Assembly (NCBI GenBank): GCA_023415775.1
Contig: JAEZJM010000018.1
Coordinates: forward strand, 62,001 to 126,000
DNA length: 64,000 nt
Reading direction: 5' to 3'
From: Bacillota bacterium
GTDB taxonomy: Bacteria > Bacillota > Negativicutes > Sporomusales > UBA7701
Shown: piece by piece, positions 16,525-25,800 of the stretch
Numbering within the stretch: the first letter of the stretch is position 1
How the letters are laid out: each line of letters starts with the position of its first letter
Made by a program: the position numbers and the translations under genes
The notes under the pieces: generated by a model
Database searches by the model: none
The model's input: only the letters and a program-made list of their open reading frames with translations
Told to the model about the DNA's origin: nothing

Positions 16525-17001
16525 ATGTCTGGATGTTGTACATCATCGTGCGTCACGGGGCGAATATGCCCCGATGGGCAACGCTACGCGAAAAAACAGA
16601 TGTCTCTACCACCCAAGAAAGCCGTTATCGCCTGTGAAGGAGCTTGCATCAAAGGTGAAGTTGCCCGCTCGGCCGCTAACCTGCTTGCTTACCGTCTTGA
16701 GGCGGATAAAACTGTCCGTATCTGCTTGGGCGATGCCGCAACCGGCGATTCCGGCATGACCGAACTGGTCAAAAGGGCACCGGAAGTCGTAGCCATCGAA
16801 GGGTGTCCCCTCTGTTGCGGACTTACAATGCTGAGGTCGCGAATTCCCGATCTTGCGGCAACCGTTATCGACGCCAGCAAACTGTATTCTTTCGACCGAG
16901 ACGCCAATTTTGAAATCTTCGACCTCCCGAGAGAGCAAATTGAAGATTACGCCCGTACCGTTGCCGACCACGCCGTCAAGAAGTGCTTCGACCAAAACTA
17001 G
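16525..17001 (+). CDS. DGC-type putative zinc-binding protein
   Basis: A 158-residue protein of the DGC (putative metal-binding) family. It has a Cys-rich start (GCCTSSCVTGRICPDG), then VIACEGACIKGEVARSAANLLAYRL, CLGDAATGDSGMTELV and the vicinal EGCPLCCGL. The C-terminal part EIFDLPREQIEDYARTVADH is soluble. The cysteines are arranged for metal or thiol binding. It is 27 bases after the AhpD-like gene with an excellent GGAGGAAAAA site. Such proteins are often found beside arsenic genes; the function is not established. Confidence 0.82.
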   Translation: MSGCCTSSCVTGRICPDGQRYAKKQMSLPPKKAVIACEGACIKGEVARSAANLLAYRLEADKTVRICLGDAATGDSGMTELVKRAPEVVAIEGCPLCCGLTMLRSRIPDLAATVIDASKLYSFDRDANFEIFDLPREQIEDYARTVADHAVKKCFDQN

Positions 17002-17047
17002 AGTCGCATACGAACTCTGGACCCTAACTGACGAAAGGAGACTCACT

Positions 17048-17278
17048 ATGTGTTGCACCGGCCCGCTGTGGGGCGGGTGGAGTGGCTGGGGAATGCCGTG
17101 GATAATGTTCCTCGTGCCAATATTGATACTCGTCTTTATGTTTTTGGTCTGTCGTTACTTCAGGCCCAGGTTCACCTACTGGTGCGGCCACCAACCGATG
17201 CCAGGCGGCCAATGGGCTGAAGAAGTCCGCATTTTGCGCCAAGAAATGGACGAATTGCGTAAAAGCATTAGGATATAG
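17048..17278 (+). CDS. Small single-span membrane protein
   Basis: A 76-residue protein. It starts MCCTGPLWGGWSGWG, has one membrane helix at about 17-38 (WIMFLVPILILVFMFLVCRYF), then a short polar part and a coiled-coil-like C terminus (WAEEVRILRQEMDELRKSIR). AAAGGAGACTCACT precedes the ATG. It is the last gene of the plus-strand set and is followed by a terminator. Cys2-Cys3 at the N terminus could bind metal. The layout resembles small SHOCT-like membrane proteins; function unknown. Confidence 0.65.
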   Translation: MCCTGPLWGGWSGWGMPWIMFLVPILILVFMFLVCRYFRPRFTYWCGHQPMPGGQWAEEVRILRQEMDELRKSIRI

Positions 17279-17298
17279 TAGATTAGCTAGCGAATGAA

Positions 17299-17325
17299 GA
17301 AAGACTGCCTACGGCAGTCTTCTCA
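17299..17325 (+). terminator. Terminator after the small membrane protein
   Basis: AAGACTGCC and GGCAGTCTT with a three-base loop, followed by TCTCATTTC, 20 bases past the stop. Confidence 0.65.
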
Positions 17326-17440
17326 TTTCTTACTTATCCGGTCGCAAACAATAAGTGCCGGTTTGCGAGGAACCGCACAGGGCCGTTGAGCCATTTCTGC
17401 GCTGGCAGGAAATAGCCCATTTCTCTGACAAAGGCTGATA

Positions 17441-18184
17441 CTATTTTAATGTCTTGTATCCGCCATCCACGAAAATCGTTTCGCCATTTATGTACGCGGC
17501 CATATCTGACAATAAGAAGAGTACGACGCTTGAAATGTCCTCCGGTTGTCCAAGCCTTTTTAAAGGAATCAAGTCTTCGGACTGTTTTCTAATCTCGGGC
17601 TTATCAAACGCCGCAGCAGTCATCCCCGTATAGATGAAACCAGGCGCGACTGAATTGACGCGAATATTGCTGTTTGCCAGATCCAACGACATCGCAGCTG
17701 TTAGCGCTACTACCCCTGCTTTCGAAGCGGCATAGCTCGCCATATTTGGCCTGAAAATCCGGGACCGCAAGCAACTTATATTAACTATTCTCCCGGCGAC
17801 GTTATTTTTAATCATTTCTTTTGAAACGTACTTCGATAATAAGAATGTCCCCGTAAGATTTGTTCCGATTACTCTGTTCCAATCATCTACGGTTTGCTCA
17901 TAAAAAGGCTTTGCCTTTGCAAATACTCCGGCGCAGTTTACAAGACCGAAAATTCGCATAGCGGCAAGCTTTTCGACAGCCGCCTGAATATCGCTTTCGT
18001 TACTAACATCGACGACATGGTGCATATACCGTGCGGTGTTTATCGTCGCCCCAGCAGTATCAAATCCAACTACCGTTGCTCCGTGTTCCAGTAAAGTAAC
18101 TGCACACGCTTTGCCAATACCTGAACTGGCCCCCGATACTATAATCATCTTACCATCAAAGTCAAGCATTCCATCCTGAGACAT
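17441..18184 (-). CDS. Short-chain dehydrogenase/reductase
   Basis: A 247-residue classical SDR. The cofactor loop is VSGASSGIGKA, with an acidic residue at the end of beta2 (VGFDTAG) favouring NAD(H). NCAG and the catalytic Ser/Tyr/Lys block (NISCLRSR, YAASKAGVVAL) follow. The C terminus ends with the usual GETIFVDGGY. GGAGGTAGAATA precedes ATG 18184; the frame extends upstream but would overlap the MarR gene. It starts four bases past the MarR stop, so the pair is one transcript and the SDR is likely to be controlled by, or to act on the effector of, that regulator. The substrate is unknown. Confidence 0.88.
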   Translation of the reverse strand: MSQDGMLDFDGKMIIVSGASSGIGKACAVTLLEHGATVVGFDTAGATINTARYMHHVVDVSNESDIQAAVEKLAAMRIFGLVNCAGVFAKAKPFYEQTVDDWNRVIGTNLTGTFLLSKYVSKEMIKNNVAGRIVNISCLRSRIFRPNMASYAASKAGVVALTAAMSLDLANSNIRVNSVAPGFIYTGMTAAAFDKPEIRKQSEDLIPLKRLGQPEDISSVVLFLLSDMAAYINGETIFVDGGYKTLK

Positions 18185-18188
18185 TATT

Positions 18189-18692
18189 CTACCTCCTGTT
18201 TTTGATGTTCTGTTTTGATTTACCTTTCGCTTCACAACACGAAGATGCTTCTTCATCCAGGAGCACCGGGGTTAATGCCGAGACGAATAACTCTAAGCCC
18301 TCAGCAACAATCGGCAATTTCGATTGAGGAATGCTCGCTAGAACTTCACCGTAGTAACGGTTCATACCAACGTTAATTTTGTTTAATCGATTAACGCCCT
18401 CTTCGGTTAGGCTCAACAGTGACACTCTTCGGTCATCAGTGCTTGGCTCTCGAATAACCAACCCGGCCCTTTCCAGGTTATCAACGTTCCTCGTCGCCGT
18501 GCTAGCGTCTAGGTTTAGTCTTTCTGCCAGGCGAGCTATTGGTATCCTTTTTGCTGCACCGATTTCGATAATGGCGTGACACTGGCCCATCGTAAGTCCG
18601 TAACAGCCCGCGCCGCTTTTATGCAAGAACCCTAACCTTCTTATCATGACCCTTAGCATTTCGCGAAGTGAATCTGCGTCGAGTTCCTTCAT
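18189..18692 (-). CDS. MarR-family regulator
   Basis: A 167-residue winged-helix regulator. The dimer helices flank GLTMGQCHAIIEIGAAKRIP. The recognition helix is RLNLDASTATRNVDNLERAGLV and the wing contains the family signature REPSTDDRRVSLLSLTEEG. ATG 18692 is chosen because GAGGTGG lies about seven bases upstream. The C terminus adds a short Cys-containing tail (SCCEAKGKSK), unusual for the family and possibly redox or metal sensitive. It is the first gene of a two-gene unit with the SDR. Confidence 0.88.
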   Translation of the reverse strand: MKELDADSLREMLRVMIRRLGFLHKSGAGCYGLTMGQCHAIIEIGAAKRIPIARLAERLNLDASTATRNVDNLERAGLVIREPSTDDRRVSLLSLTEEGVNRLNKINVGMNRYYGEVLASIPQSKLPIVAEGLELFVSALTPVLLDEEASSCCEAKGKSKQNIKNRR

Positions 18693-18838
18693 ACATACCA
18701 CCTCAATGAATTATTAAATATATTGTACTTTACACATATTGTATTATGCAAGTATTTGTTGAAAAAAGTGTTGGGCAAAGCAGATCACTTCCAACATCGT
18801 TTGCGCGTGGTATAAGGTATTGACAACAACACAGTGCC

Positions 18839-18867
18839 AAAAAGGCTGCCAAAATGGCAGCCTTTTT
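18839..18867 (-). terminator. Bidirectional terminator
   Basis: AAAAAGGCTGCC and GGCAGCCTTTTT around a five-base loop, six bases past the stop of the unknown gene at 18873. T runs are present on both sides. Confidence 0.8.
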
Positions 18868-18872
18868 CCCGC

Positions 18873-19388
18873 TCATAAACTGAACTTACAAACTTGGGGG
18901 TAGCGGTCTTCCTGTTTCCATACAGTTCGCGGTGAAGGAATTGACATCTCCCTAGCGCTGAGGAAATCAACGTAAGCCCGCAGTCGCCTGGTTTGGGCCG
19001 ACGCATACAGGCACATAGGCAGCTCGCTCACTAATCTATCCATTACCGCCAGCGTGTTTTTCAACAACATCAGTGAACCCAAGTTTTGCTTGCAAGAAAC
19101 GCGAACAGTCTTTATCCACGCGGGAAATCTATCGTCGCATAAGGAATAGCCCAGTCTGGTCAGATTCTCGCTGACGTAGTCAACGTGGTTTTGCAGTTCG
19201 GCCTTGATGACGACGCTATAGACGGTTGAGCCGGCCGTACTTCCATCCTCCAGCAACGCTTTTACCGTGTCGGGTCGACCGGGGCAGCCGGCACGGAAGT
19301 TAGACGACCTGGAGAAGAAAACAGGATTTTCGAAAAAAGTCTTGCCCAACTCCTCGAACCGGTATTGCTTGTATTTGATCACATTCAA
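18873..19388 (-). CDS. Unknown protein downstream of tatA
   Basis: A soluble protein of about 171 residues beginning (TTG) NVIKYKQYRFEELG, with GGGAGGTG a few bases upstream. It contains scattered Cys (residues about 35, 84, 100, 129) but no pair motif, and is helical in its second half (LGSLMLLKNTLAVMDRLVSELPMCLYA). No known domain is recognised. It follows tatA in the same direction and shares its end with a strong terminator. Its position near a Tat-exported molybdoenzyme raises the possibility of an assembly or chaperone role, but it does not resemble TorD or NapD by eye. Confidence 0.6.
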   Translation of the reverse strand: MNVIKYKQYRFEELGKTFFENPVFFSRSSNFRAGCPGRPDTVKALLEDGSTAGSTVYSVVIKAELQNHVDYVSENLTRLGYSLCDDRFPAWIKTVRVSCKQNLGSLMLLKNTLAVMDRLVSELPMCLYASAQTRRLRAYVDFLSAREMSIPSPRTVWKQEDRYPQVCKFSL

Positions 19389-19433
19389 TCCGCCACCTCC
19401 CATGTAAGATCGCCGTCACAGCATCCTAATTCG

Positions 19434-19622
19434 TCACTGCTTTCTTTCACCGCTGCCGGATACGATTTGCTGAGGCTCTTTTTCCTGGCCCGACATTGCG
19501 GTTTTAAACTCGCCTATGCCCTTGCCGATCGCCCTGCCAATCTCAGGCAGTTTACCCGGCCCGAATACGACCAGCGCGATAACCAGTATCAGGATTAACT
19601 CCGACATGCCGAGATTAAACAT
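19434..19622 (-). CDS. tatA: Sec-independent translocase protein TatA
   Basis: A 62-residue TatA/E. The short N terminus MFNLGMSELILILVIALVVFGPGKLPEIGRAIGKGIGEFK has the single membrane helix, the hinge FGPGKLPEIG and the amphipathic helix that are diagnostic. It forms the pore of the twin-arginine translocase in the cytoplasmic membrane. AAGGAGGTAAAGAACC precedes the ATG. A dedicated tatA beside the respiratory module fits the twin-arginine signal of the catalytic subunit encoded at 22.9-26.1 kb; no tatC is in the window. Confidence 0.95.
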   Translation of the reverse strand: MFNLGMSELILILVIALVVFGPGKLPEIGRAIGKGIGEFKTAMSGQEKEPQQIVSGSGERKQ

Positions 19623-19783
19623 GGTTCTTTACCTCCTTAAAGCGACTGTTCCAATGAAACCCGTAAAGCTTTTCATACTAATTATCCCGCATGGTCGTCG
19701 CAGATTCTATCAGTGTTTTCCCTGCATTTGTGTCAGGGAAATCCCCGACATCGTCGACTCAAGAGCATGAGCCGGAAAAGAAA

Positions 19784-19814
19784 AAGCTTGGTCGCTATTT
19801 AACGACCAAGCCTT
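19784..19814 (-). terminator. Terminator of the sensor-regulator operon
   Basis: On the minus strand AAGGCTTGGTCG and CGACCAAGCTT flank the stop codon of the response regulator itself, followed by TTTTTCTTTTC. Confidence 0.8.
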
Positions 19815-20445
19815 GATCAATCGCGTATTTAACCAGATCGGCCCGCTTTTTCGTGTTCAGCTTGTCCATGATCCGGTACTTGTATGTCTCCACGGTGCGA
19901 GTGCTCACTACCAGCTGTTCGGCTATCTCGGCATTGGAATGCCCCATGGCGATAAGGCTCAGAACGCGCTTTTCCTGTTCGCTCAACGGCTTTGTGTCGG
20001 CTATGGACGGCCTGTCGCGCCGCTCCTTAAGCTCGCACACCAGCGATTGGGCCATGCTGTTCTGGACGAACACTTCCCCGGCCCGGACCGTCCTGATGGC
20101 CTCGTACAAAACATCGTCCGCCGCCTTCTTCAGGACGTACCCGGAAGCGCCGGCGGCGAAGCCTTCCTTGAGGTAGCGGATATCCTCATGCATGGTGAGC
20201 AGAATGACCTTCACAGCCGCATCGATTTCCCGGATTCTCTTCATGCACTCCAAGCCGTTCATTTCCGGCATCGATACATCGAGCAAAACAATGTCCGGTC
20301 TTAGAGCCTCGACCAGTTTGAGCGCCTCGGCGCCGTCGGCCGCTTCGCCGACGACCGAGATATCGGGCTGGTTGGTCAGCATAAGCTTGAGACCCGAACG
20401 CATCAGCGTATGGTCATCGGCGATTACAACCTTAACTTCTCCCAT
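19795..20445 (-). CDS. NarL/LuxR-family response regulator (TtrR-like)
   Basis: A 216-residue regulator. The receiver domain (about 1-125) has the acid pair VIADDH, phospho-acceptor Asp in LRPDIVLLDVSMPEMNGLE (about Asp56), Thr in ILLTMHE and the Lys in VLKKAAD. The C-terminal LuxR-type helix-turn-helix is EKRVLSLIAMGHSNAEIAEQL, TRTVETYKYRIMDKLNTKKR. GGAGGTGAGCTTG precedes ATG 20445. It overlaps the kinase gene by 14 bases, so the two form a cognate pair, and it probably activates the reductase operon upstream. Confidence 0.92.
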   Translation of the reverse strand: MGEVKVVIADDHTLMRSGLKLMLTNQPDISVVGEAADGAEALKLVEALRPDIVLLDVSMPEMNGLECMKRIREIDAAVKVILLTMHEDIRYLKEGFAAGASGYVLKKAADDVLYEAIRTVRAGEVFVQNSMAQSLVCELKERRDRPSIADTKPLSEQEKRVLSLIAMGHSNAEIAEQLVVSTRTVETYKYRIMDKLNTKKRADLVKYAIDQGLVVK

Positions 20446-21850
20446 CAAGCTCACCTCCGGCCAGCGGTATCCGAACATATATTGTCGTTCCGTGTCCCGC
20501 GGAAGACTCGATCGTAAACGTCCCGCCAACGAGCGACGCCCGTTCGCGCATGCCGTGCAAACCCAACTTGTTGCTTTCGGTATTGCTCATTATCTCTTCG
20601 ACATCGAAGCCTTTGCCGTCATCCTCGACGATTGCTTCGAGCCCCTTGTCGTCGCGGGTGACGATTACACTGACGTTCTCCGCCTGCGCGTATTTGGCGA
20701 TGTTGTTGAGTGCCTCCTGCACAATCCGGTAGACAGTCACCTCAATCGCGTGGGGCACACGGCTGCCCGAGCCCCAACTGACGTGCAGGTCGACGTCCAC
20801 TCCATGGGAGGCCTGGAAGTCAGCCACATATTTCTCCAGCGCCGGGATGAGGCCCATGTCGTCTAAGATGCTCGGCCTCAGCTCAACTGCCAGGCGGTGA
20901 ATCTCCCCGAGGGTGGTTTTTACGACCGCCCGCATATCCTCCACGCGGCACTCTTGCGCGGCGGACGGACAGTTCTCCGCCAGGCTCTTGAGCCCGATCA
21001 TCAGCGAAGAGAGCGTCTGCCCCGTTTCGTCGTGCAGTTCGCGGGCGATGCGCTTGCGCTCCTCTTCCTGGGCGACGATGACCTTCTGCAGCAGATGGGT
21101 CCGGGCCTCCTCCTTCTGCTTGAGCTCAGTCATCAAGCGGTGCAGATAGTCGGCCATAACGTTGAAGGCGCTTGCCAAACGGCCCATTTCGTCGTTGGAT
21201 TTTACGCAGGCCCGCTGGGTGAAGTCGCCTGCCGTGATTGCGCCGGTGACCCTGACGAGCTCCCTGATCGGCTTGGTGAGCCTGCCGGTGAGGAAAACCG
21301 TCAGGATAAGGCCGACGAATATCGCCACCAGCGTATCGAAGAGCAGCTGGCGGGTGGTGTCGCTCAATATGGCGCGCAGGCTGCCGTCGCTCAGGCCGAC
21401 ATGCACGACCCCCAATCGACCGTCGAAGATCGGCACCGCGATGTCCCGGATGACCCCTTCCTCGGTAGCCAGTTCGACGATGTTGTATTTCGCCTGCGGC
21501 GCCAGCCGATTGGCGGCAAGGAGGTCTCTCGGGAAGCCTTCCGGGAAGGAGTGGGCGAGCAGTTCCCCGTCGTTGCTGACCACAAAGGCGTACTTTACGT
21601 CGTCGTTCGATAGCTGAACATCCTTGACAAGCTCGTGGAGGTCGTAATAGTTGTGCACGAGAATCAGGTTGGCCGCACGGGCGGACAGCATGTTGGCGAT
21701 CGAAATCCCCCTCTTCGCCTGCTGGTCGGTAAAGAGATTATTCATAATGACTCTTGTCTGGATGATAATCGCCGTGCCCAGCATCAGCAGCACGACCATA
21801 AGCAGCGCCATGATCTTCAGCGTAAAACTCTGCCGGCCGATTTTTATCAT
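20432..21850 (-). CDS. Sensor histidine kinase, NarX/HisKA_3 type
   Basis: A 472-residue membrane kinase. TM1 at about 12-31; an external sensor domain at about 35-165 (ISIANMLSARAANLILVHNYYDL, single-Cache-like); TM2 at about 170-188; HAMP (KPIRELVRVTGAITAGDF); coiled coil; HisKA_3 dimerisation helix with phospho-His about 273 (RIARELHDETGQTL); and HATPase with NNIAKYAQA, DDGKGF and GLHGMRERA. Its start overlaps the stop of the PhnD-like lipoprotein gene (ATGA), strong evidence of joint function. In the Salmonella TtrS sensor the PhnD-like domain is part of the kinase itself; here it is a separate protein. Confidence 0.9.
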   Translation of the reverse strand: MIKIGRQSFTLKIMALLMVVLLMLGTAIIIQTRVIMNNLFTDQQAKRGISIANMLSARAANLILVHNYYDLHELVKDVQLSNDDVKYAFVVSNDGELLAHSFPEGFPRDLLAANRLAPQAKYNIVELATEEGVIRDIAVPIFDGRLGVVHVGLSDGSLRAILSDTTRQLLFDTLVAIFVGLILTVFLTGRLTKPIRELVRVTGAITAGDFTQRACVKSNDEMGRLASAFNVMADYLHRLMTELKQKEEARTHLLQKVIVAQEEERKRIARELHDETGQTLSSLMIGLKSLAENCPSAAQECRVEDMRAVVKTTLGEIHRLAVELRPSILDDMGLIPALEKYVADFQASHGVDVDLHVSWGSGSRVPHAIEVTVYRIVQEALNNIAKYAQAENVSVIVTRDDKGLEAIVEDDGKGFDVEEIMSNTESNKLGLHGMRERASLVGGTFTIESSAGHGTTIYVRIPLAGGELDGRS

Positions 21851-22767
21851 AGCTTCTCCTTGGTCGATCGCCACAAGGTTTTAAGCTCGGTGTAATACTT
21901 GTCGTCGGCCATGACGAATTTATCGTAAGTCAAAGCTTTGAGCGCCTTGCGGCCTTGTTCGTCCCCATGCATGGCCAGCAATACGTCTCGAATCCGCTGC
22001 TTCAAACCGGTGTCGATGGACGGGTTTACCACCACCGGCGGATTACCCACCCGTAAGGACTTATCGATTATGAAAACCCGCTTGCCGAGTTCTGGTTCCT
22101 TTTCCACCGCCCGATCGAAAATCATGCTGTCAACGGCGGCCGCGTCGGCGATCCCGTCGGCCACGGCCCTAATGGCGTTATCATGGCTGTAGGTGTAAAA
22201 GGTCCGGCTGAAGAAGCGGTCACTGTCCACACCTTGCGACGTCAGCATATGCACCGGAGCGATGCGGCCCGAAAAGGACATCGGGTCGGTAAAAGCAAAG
22301 GACTTGCCAATAAGGTCAAGGATCGACTTGTTTTCGCGGTTGCGGGCGATGATATACGACTGGTAGCGGGTATCGCCCTTCACCTCCGGTAAGGCCAAAA
22401 GCTCCATGCCGAAAGTATCGTTGCCGGCGACATATCCGCCGCTGCAGACGAAGGCGACGTCAGCCCCGCCGCTTTGAACGAGGTCGTTGACTTCCTTGTA
22501 AGTCTTCCGCTGTAGCAGCACCACCGGGTAACCGAGCTTTTCCTCCATGTATTCGATGGTCGGCTGGTAAACGGTTAACGTTTCCTTGGGGGAAAGGATG
22601 GACGACACCGCCACCCTTAGCGGCACTTTGCCGGCGCTTTTATCTTTAACCACGACACCGGCGTCGGTCTTGTGAAGGCTGACCGTCTTCGCGGGCCCCG
22701 AGGAGCACCCGTTCAGTACCAGCGCGATAACGAGCAGCATTGCCGCGACAACTATCCTTTTAGCCAT
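21847..22767 (-). CDS. PhnD-like substrate-binding lipoprotein (sensor partner)
   Basis: A 306-residue lipoprotein. The signal peptide ends at a lipobox LNGC with Cys21. The PhnD/phosphonate-type periplasmic-binding fold follows, with RVAVSSILSPKETLTVYQP, YMEEKLGYPVVLLQR, GGADVAFVCSGGYV, FTDPMSFSGRIAPVHML and AVADGIADAAAVDSMIF, all family landmarks. No ABC transporter genes are near. Instead it is translationally coupled to a histidine kinase, so it most likely binds the electron acceptor outside the membrane and signals to the kinase, as the fused N-terminal part of TtrS does. Confidence 0.9.
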   Translation of the reverse strand: MAKRIVVAAMLLVIALVLNGCSSGPAKTVSLHKTDAGVVVKDKSAGKVPLRVAVSSILSPKETLTVYQPTIEYMEEKLGYPVVLLQRKTYKEVNDLVQSGGADVAFVCSGGYVAGNDTFGMELLALPEVKGDTRYQSYIIARNRENKSILDLIGKSFAFTDPMSFSGRIAPVHMLTSQGVDSDRFFSRTFYTYSHDNAIRAVADGIADAAAVDSMIFDRAVEKEPELGKRVFIIDKSLRVGNPPVVVNPSIDTGLKQRIRDVLLAMHGDEQGRKALKALTYDKFVMADDKYYTELKTLWRSTKEKL

Positions 22768-22854
22768 ACTAGCCTCCTACAACCTGTTAAGTCCATTATC
22801 GCAAAAACGGCCCCCGCGGACAACAGATAATCTTTCCCTCGCGCTGTAAGGAAA

Positions 22855-22877
22855 GGGAGGCGGATGACCCGCCTCCC
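22855..22877 (-). terminator. Terminator after the catalytic subunit gene
   Basis: GGGAGGCGG and CCGCCTCCC around a five-base loop, 8 bases past the stop, followed on the minus strand by TTTCCTT. It separates the structural genes from the sensor genes. Confidence 0.65.
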
Positions 22878-22884
22878 TCCTACT

Positions 22885-25800
22885 TTATACCTTGACCAGT
22901 TTGACTTTGGTGTCGTAGAAGACGATGCTGCCACCGACCACGTCCTGCAAACCGGTATTCTTGAGCACTGGATCGACGCGCATGGCTACGTTGGCGTGGA
23001 TACCCGTGCCGCGTGCCGGGTCGCCCTTGATGGTCTTGCCGTCGATAGTGAAATCTTTGGCTCCGTAGGCGAAATGGCCGTGGCCCAGGGAGAAGCCTAC
23101 TACTCCGGGGCGGACGCCTTCGGTAACCTGGAGCTTGCCGATCAGCGGCTTGTTGCCGAGCGGCCCCAGCTTCCAGTTGCCGTCCGGGCAGGTCGCTGAC
23201 GCGATTTTGACCCGGTCGCCGTCGCGCAGGCCGAGGCGGCTTGCATCCACTGGGTTGACGATGATTCCATTCTCAAGTTCCAGGGCCATGAGCCAGGGGC
23301 TGGCAGCCGTCCTGGACTTGGTGTGCTGGATGTGCTTGTAGGTTATCATCGTCAGGTCGTAGCCGTCTTTCTCATCGGTGATCGGCTTGCCCGTGCAATC
23401 CTGGACCTCGCCGATGTAGGTCGGCAGGCCGACGTAATTCTTGCCGGTCATGGCGTTCTTGGTGGCGGCAGTCTTCTCGACGTACATGTTGACCATGACG
23501 CCGTACTTGTTCTTCACTTTGTCGCCATCCCAGGCAGAGGCGTAATCCTCGAACCGGCCGCCGCGGTTGAGCACATAGATGACCTTGCGCCAATGCGCAT
23601 CGCCGCCGCAGGCCGCTTTCCAGCGGTCGACGTCGAATACCGTCTTCGGCAAGTGCTTACGCGCCTCCAGAAACACCTTTACCTCTTCATCGTCGGCGTC
23701 GGGCACCTTGCCGTCTGTCGCGATATTGGCTACCTGCTTCAGATATAGGTGGTCGAAGTGGGTAAAGGGAATTCCGGGACCAAAGCCTTCGGGGCCGAAG
23801 CCCGGCAGGTTCATTTTCTCGGCCAGACCAAGTACAAAAGACTCGAAGCCCAGCGGCATCTCCTGTCCGAACACCTTCACCGTCTCGGTAAGGGGTTTGG
23901 CGGCAGGCTGGCGTACAGGCGAATTCTTGTAGGGGATGCTGGGATGCGAACCGTGCATCTCCCATCTCTCCAGGTAGGTGAGGTCGGGGATGATATAATC
24001 CGCGTACACCGAAGTCTCGCCGACCGTTGTGTCGAAGGTCACGAACAGCGGCAGCTTGTTGACGTCGAGCAGCGTATCGATGACCGCCTGAGCAGCGGGA
24101 AGAGAGTAGACGGGGGAACCCATATAGAGGAACAGCGATTTGATCTGGTAAGGGTACATATCAGCGGCCGACGGGATGACTTCCTGGTAGATGTCGCTGA
24201 TGAGCGGGAACCAGGGCCGCTTGGCCGGATAACCGTTGAAGATGGTGCTGTCCTCGTACTTGAAGCTGGTGCGGATTATGCTGCTGCCGAAGGGGGCCAT
24301 CTTCTTTGGGTGATTGCCCACGTTGAACGCCTGACCCGGCTTGGTGCCGGCATGGGCGTACTCGGACTTGGCGATAAAGCCGCCGCGCCAATCGTAGTTG
24401 CCGTTCAGCAGGTTGAGCGTGTTCCAGGTGAGGACGTTGTAAAACCCGGCGGTATGCTGGGACACGCCGCGGTGGATGTCGACGACGCCCTTCTTGCCGT
24501 GGCTGGTGAATTCCTTGGCAAGTTCCTCGATATCGCTCGCCTTCACCCCGGCCTCCTTGGCCCACTCCTCGATGGTGCGGGCTTTAGCCTCCTCGTACAC
24601 GAGCTGCAGCACCGATTTGACCTTGATGCCGTTGATTTCTGTATCCACCAGCAGGTCGCCGGTGACGGCTTCCTTCTCGGTGTTCGGGTCGACCTCGACC
24701 GGCTGGCCGTCCTTGACGACGACGAACTTCTCGTTCACGTACGACTTGCCGTCCTTGGTCGTGGCCATCTCTTTTTCGAAGCCCAACTCGTGGGAACGGG
24801 CGAAAACGGTGGGCTTGCCGCCGACCATCTTGACCAGCCAGGTGGCGTTCGACCAGGTGGGTTCGCCCGCCGCTTTGGAGGCGGCCTTGTTGGCGCAGGC
24901 CAGGTACTTGGCGTCATAGCGCTTATTCTCGATGATCCAGCGGATCATGCCCATGGCCACGGCGGTATCCTTGCCCGGCGCCGCCGGCACCCATTTCCAG
25001 GCATGAGTGGCGGCCTTGGTGAAGCGCGGGTCGAGCACGGCGTACTTCATGCGGCCGGACGAAATGCCCTCGGTGATGCGCTGCGTGCGCACCGGCGGTC
25101 CGTAGTTGGCCTCGAAAACGTTGGCGCCGACAAAGATAACGAATTCGGCTTTCTCCAGTTCGGCCTGCCAATAGAACTTCTTGCCGTCCATCCAGGACAT
25201 GGCGTTCTTCTTGGCGTCGTACTTCCACTGCTCGCTCATCGCCTTGCCGGAAAAATACAGCGAGCCCTGGCAGACGGTCGTGTGCCCGTGGGCGTTGACC
25301 GAGCCGAAGGAATTCAGGCAGAACCGTTTCAGGATGTCGCCGCGGCCGTCCTTGAGGCGGCCCCACCAGAAGACGAACTGGTTGTTCTTCGGCCCCAGGT
25401 CGGGATGCTCGGGGTCGATCATCGCGCCCAGGTTATCTTTGAACTTAGCCTGGAACTCTTTGACAAGCGCCTGTTTCTTGGTTTTGTCCTTTTCGCCGAG
25501 AATCTTGGCCACATGGTCGGCCATGTCTTTGGCCAGCTTGGGATCGCGAACGGCCCACAGGTTATTCATACCCTCAACAACCCGGTTCTCCTCGCCGGGA
25601 ACGTTGGCGAACAGTTTGCCGCCGTCGGCAATCTCCTTGATAGCCTGATCGAAGGGGATACTGACCCACTTGTTCTCGCCCCGTTTGCCGGCCCGCTTAA
25701 GAACCTTGCGGATTCGGTAGGGGTCGTAGTAGATCTGAACGCCTGCCTGGCCCTTGGGGCAGATACCGGCGTCAGCCTTTTCCGCGTCGCGGATTTTCGC

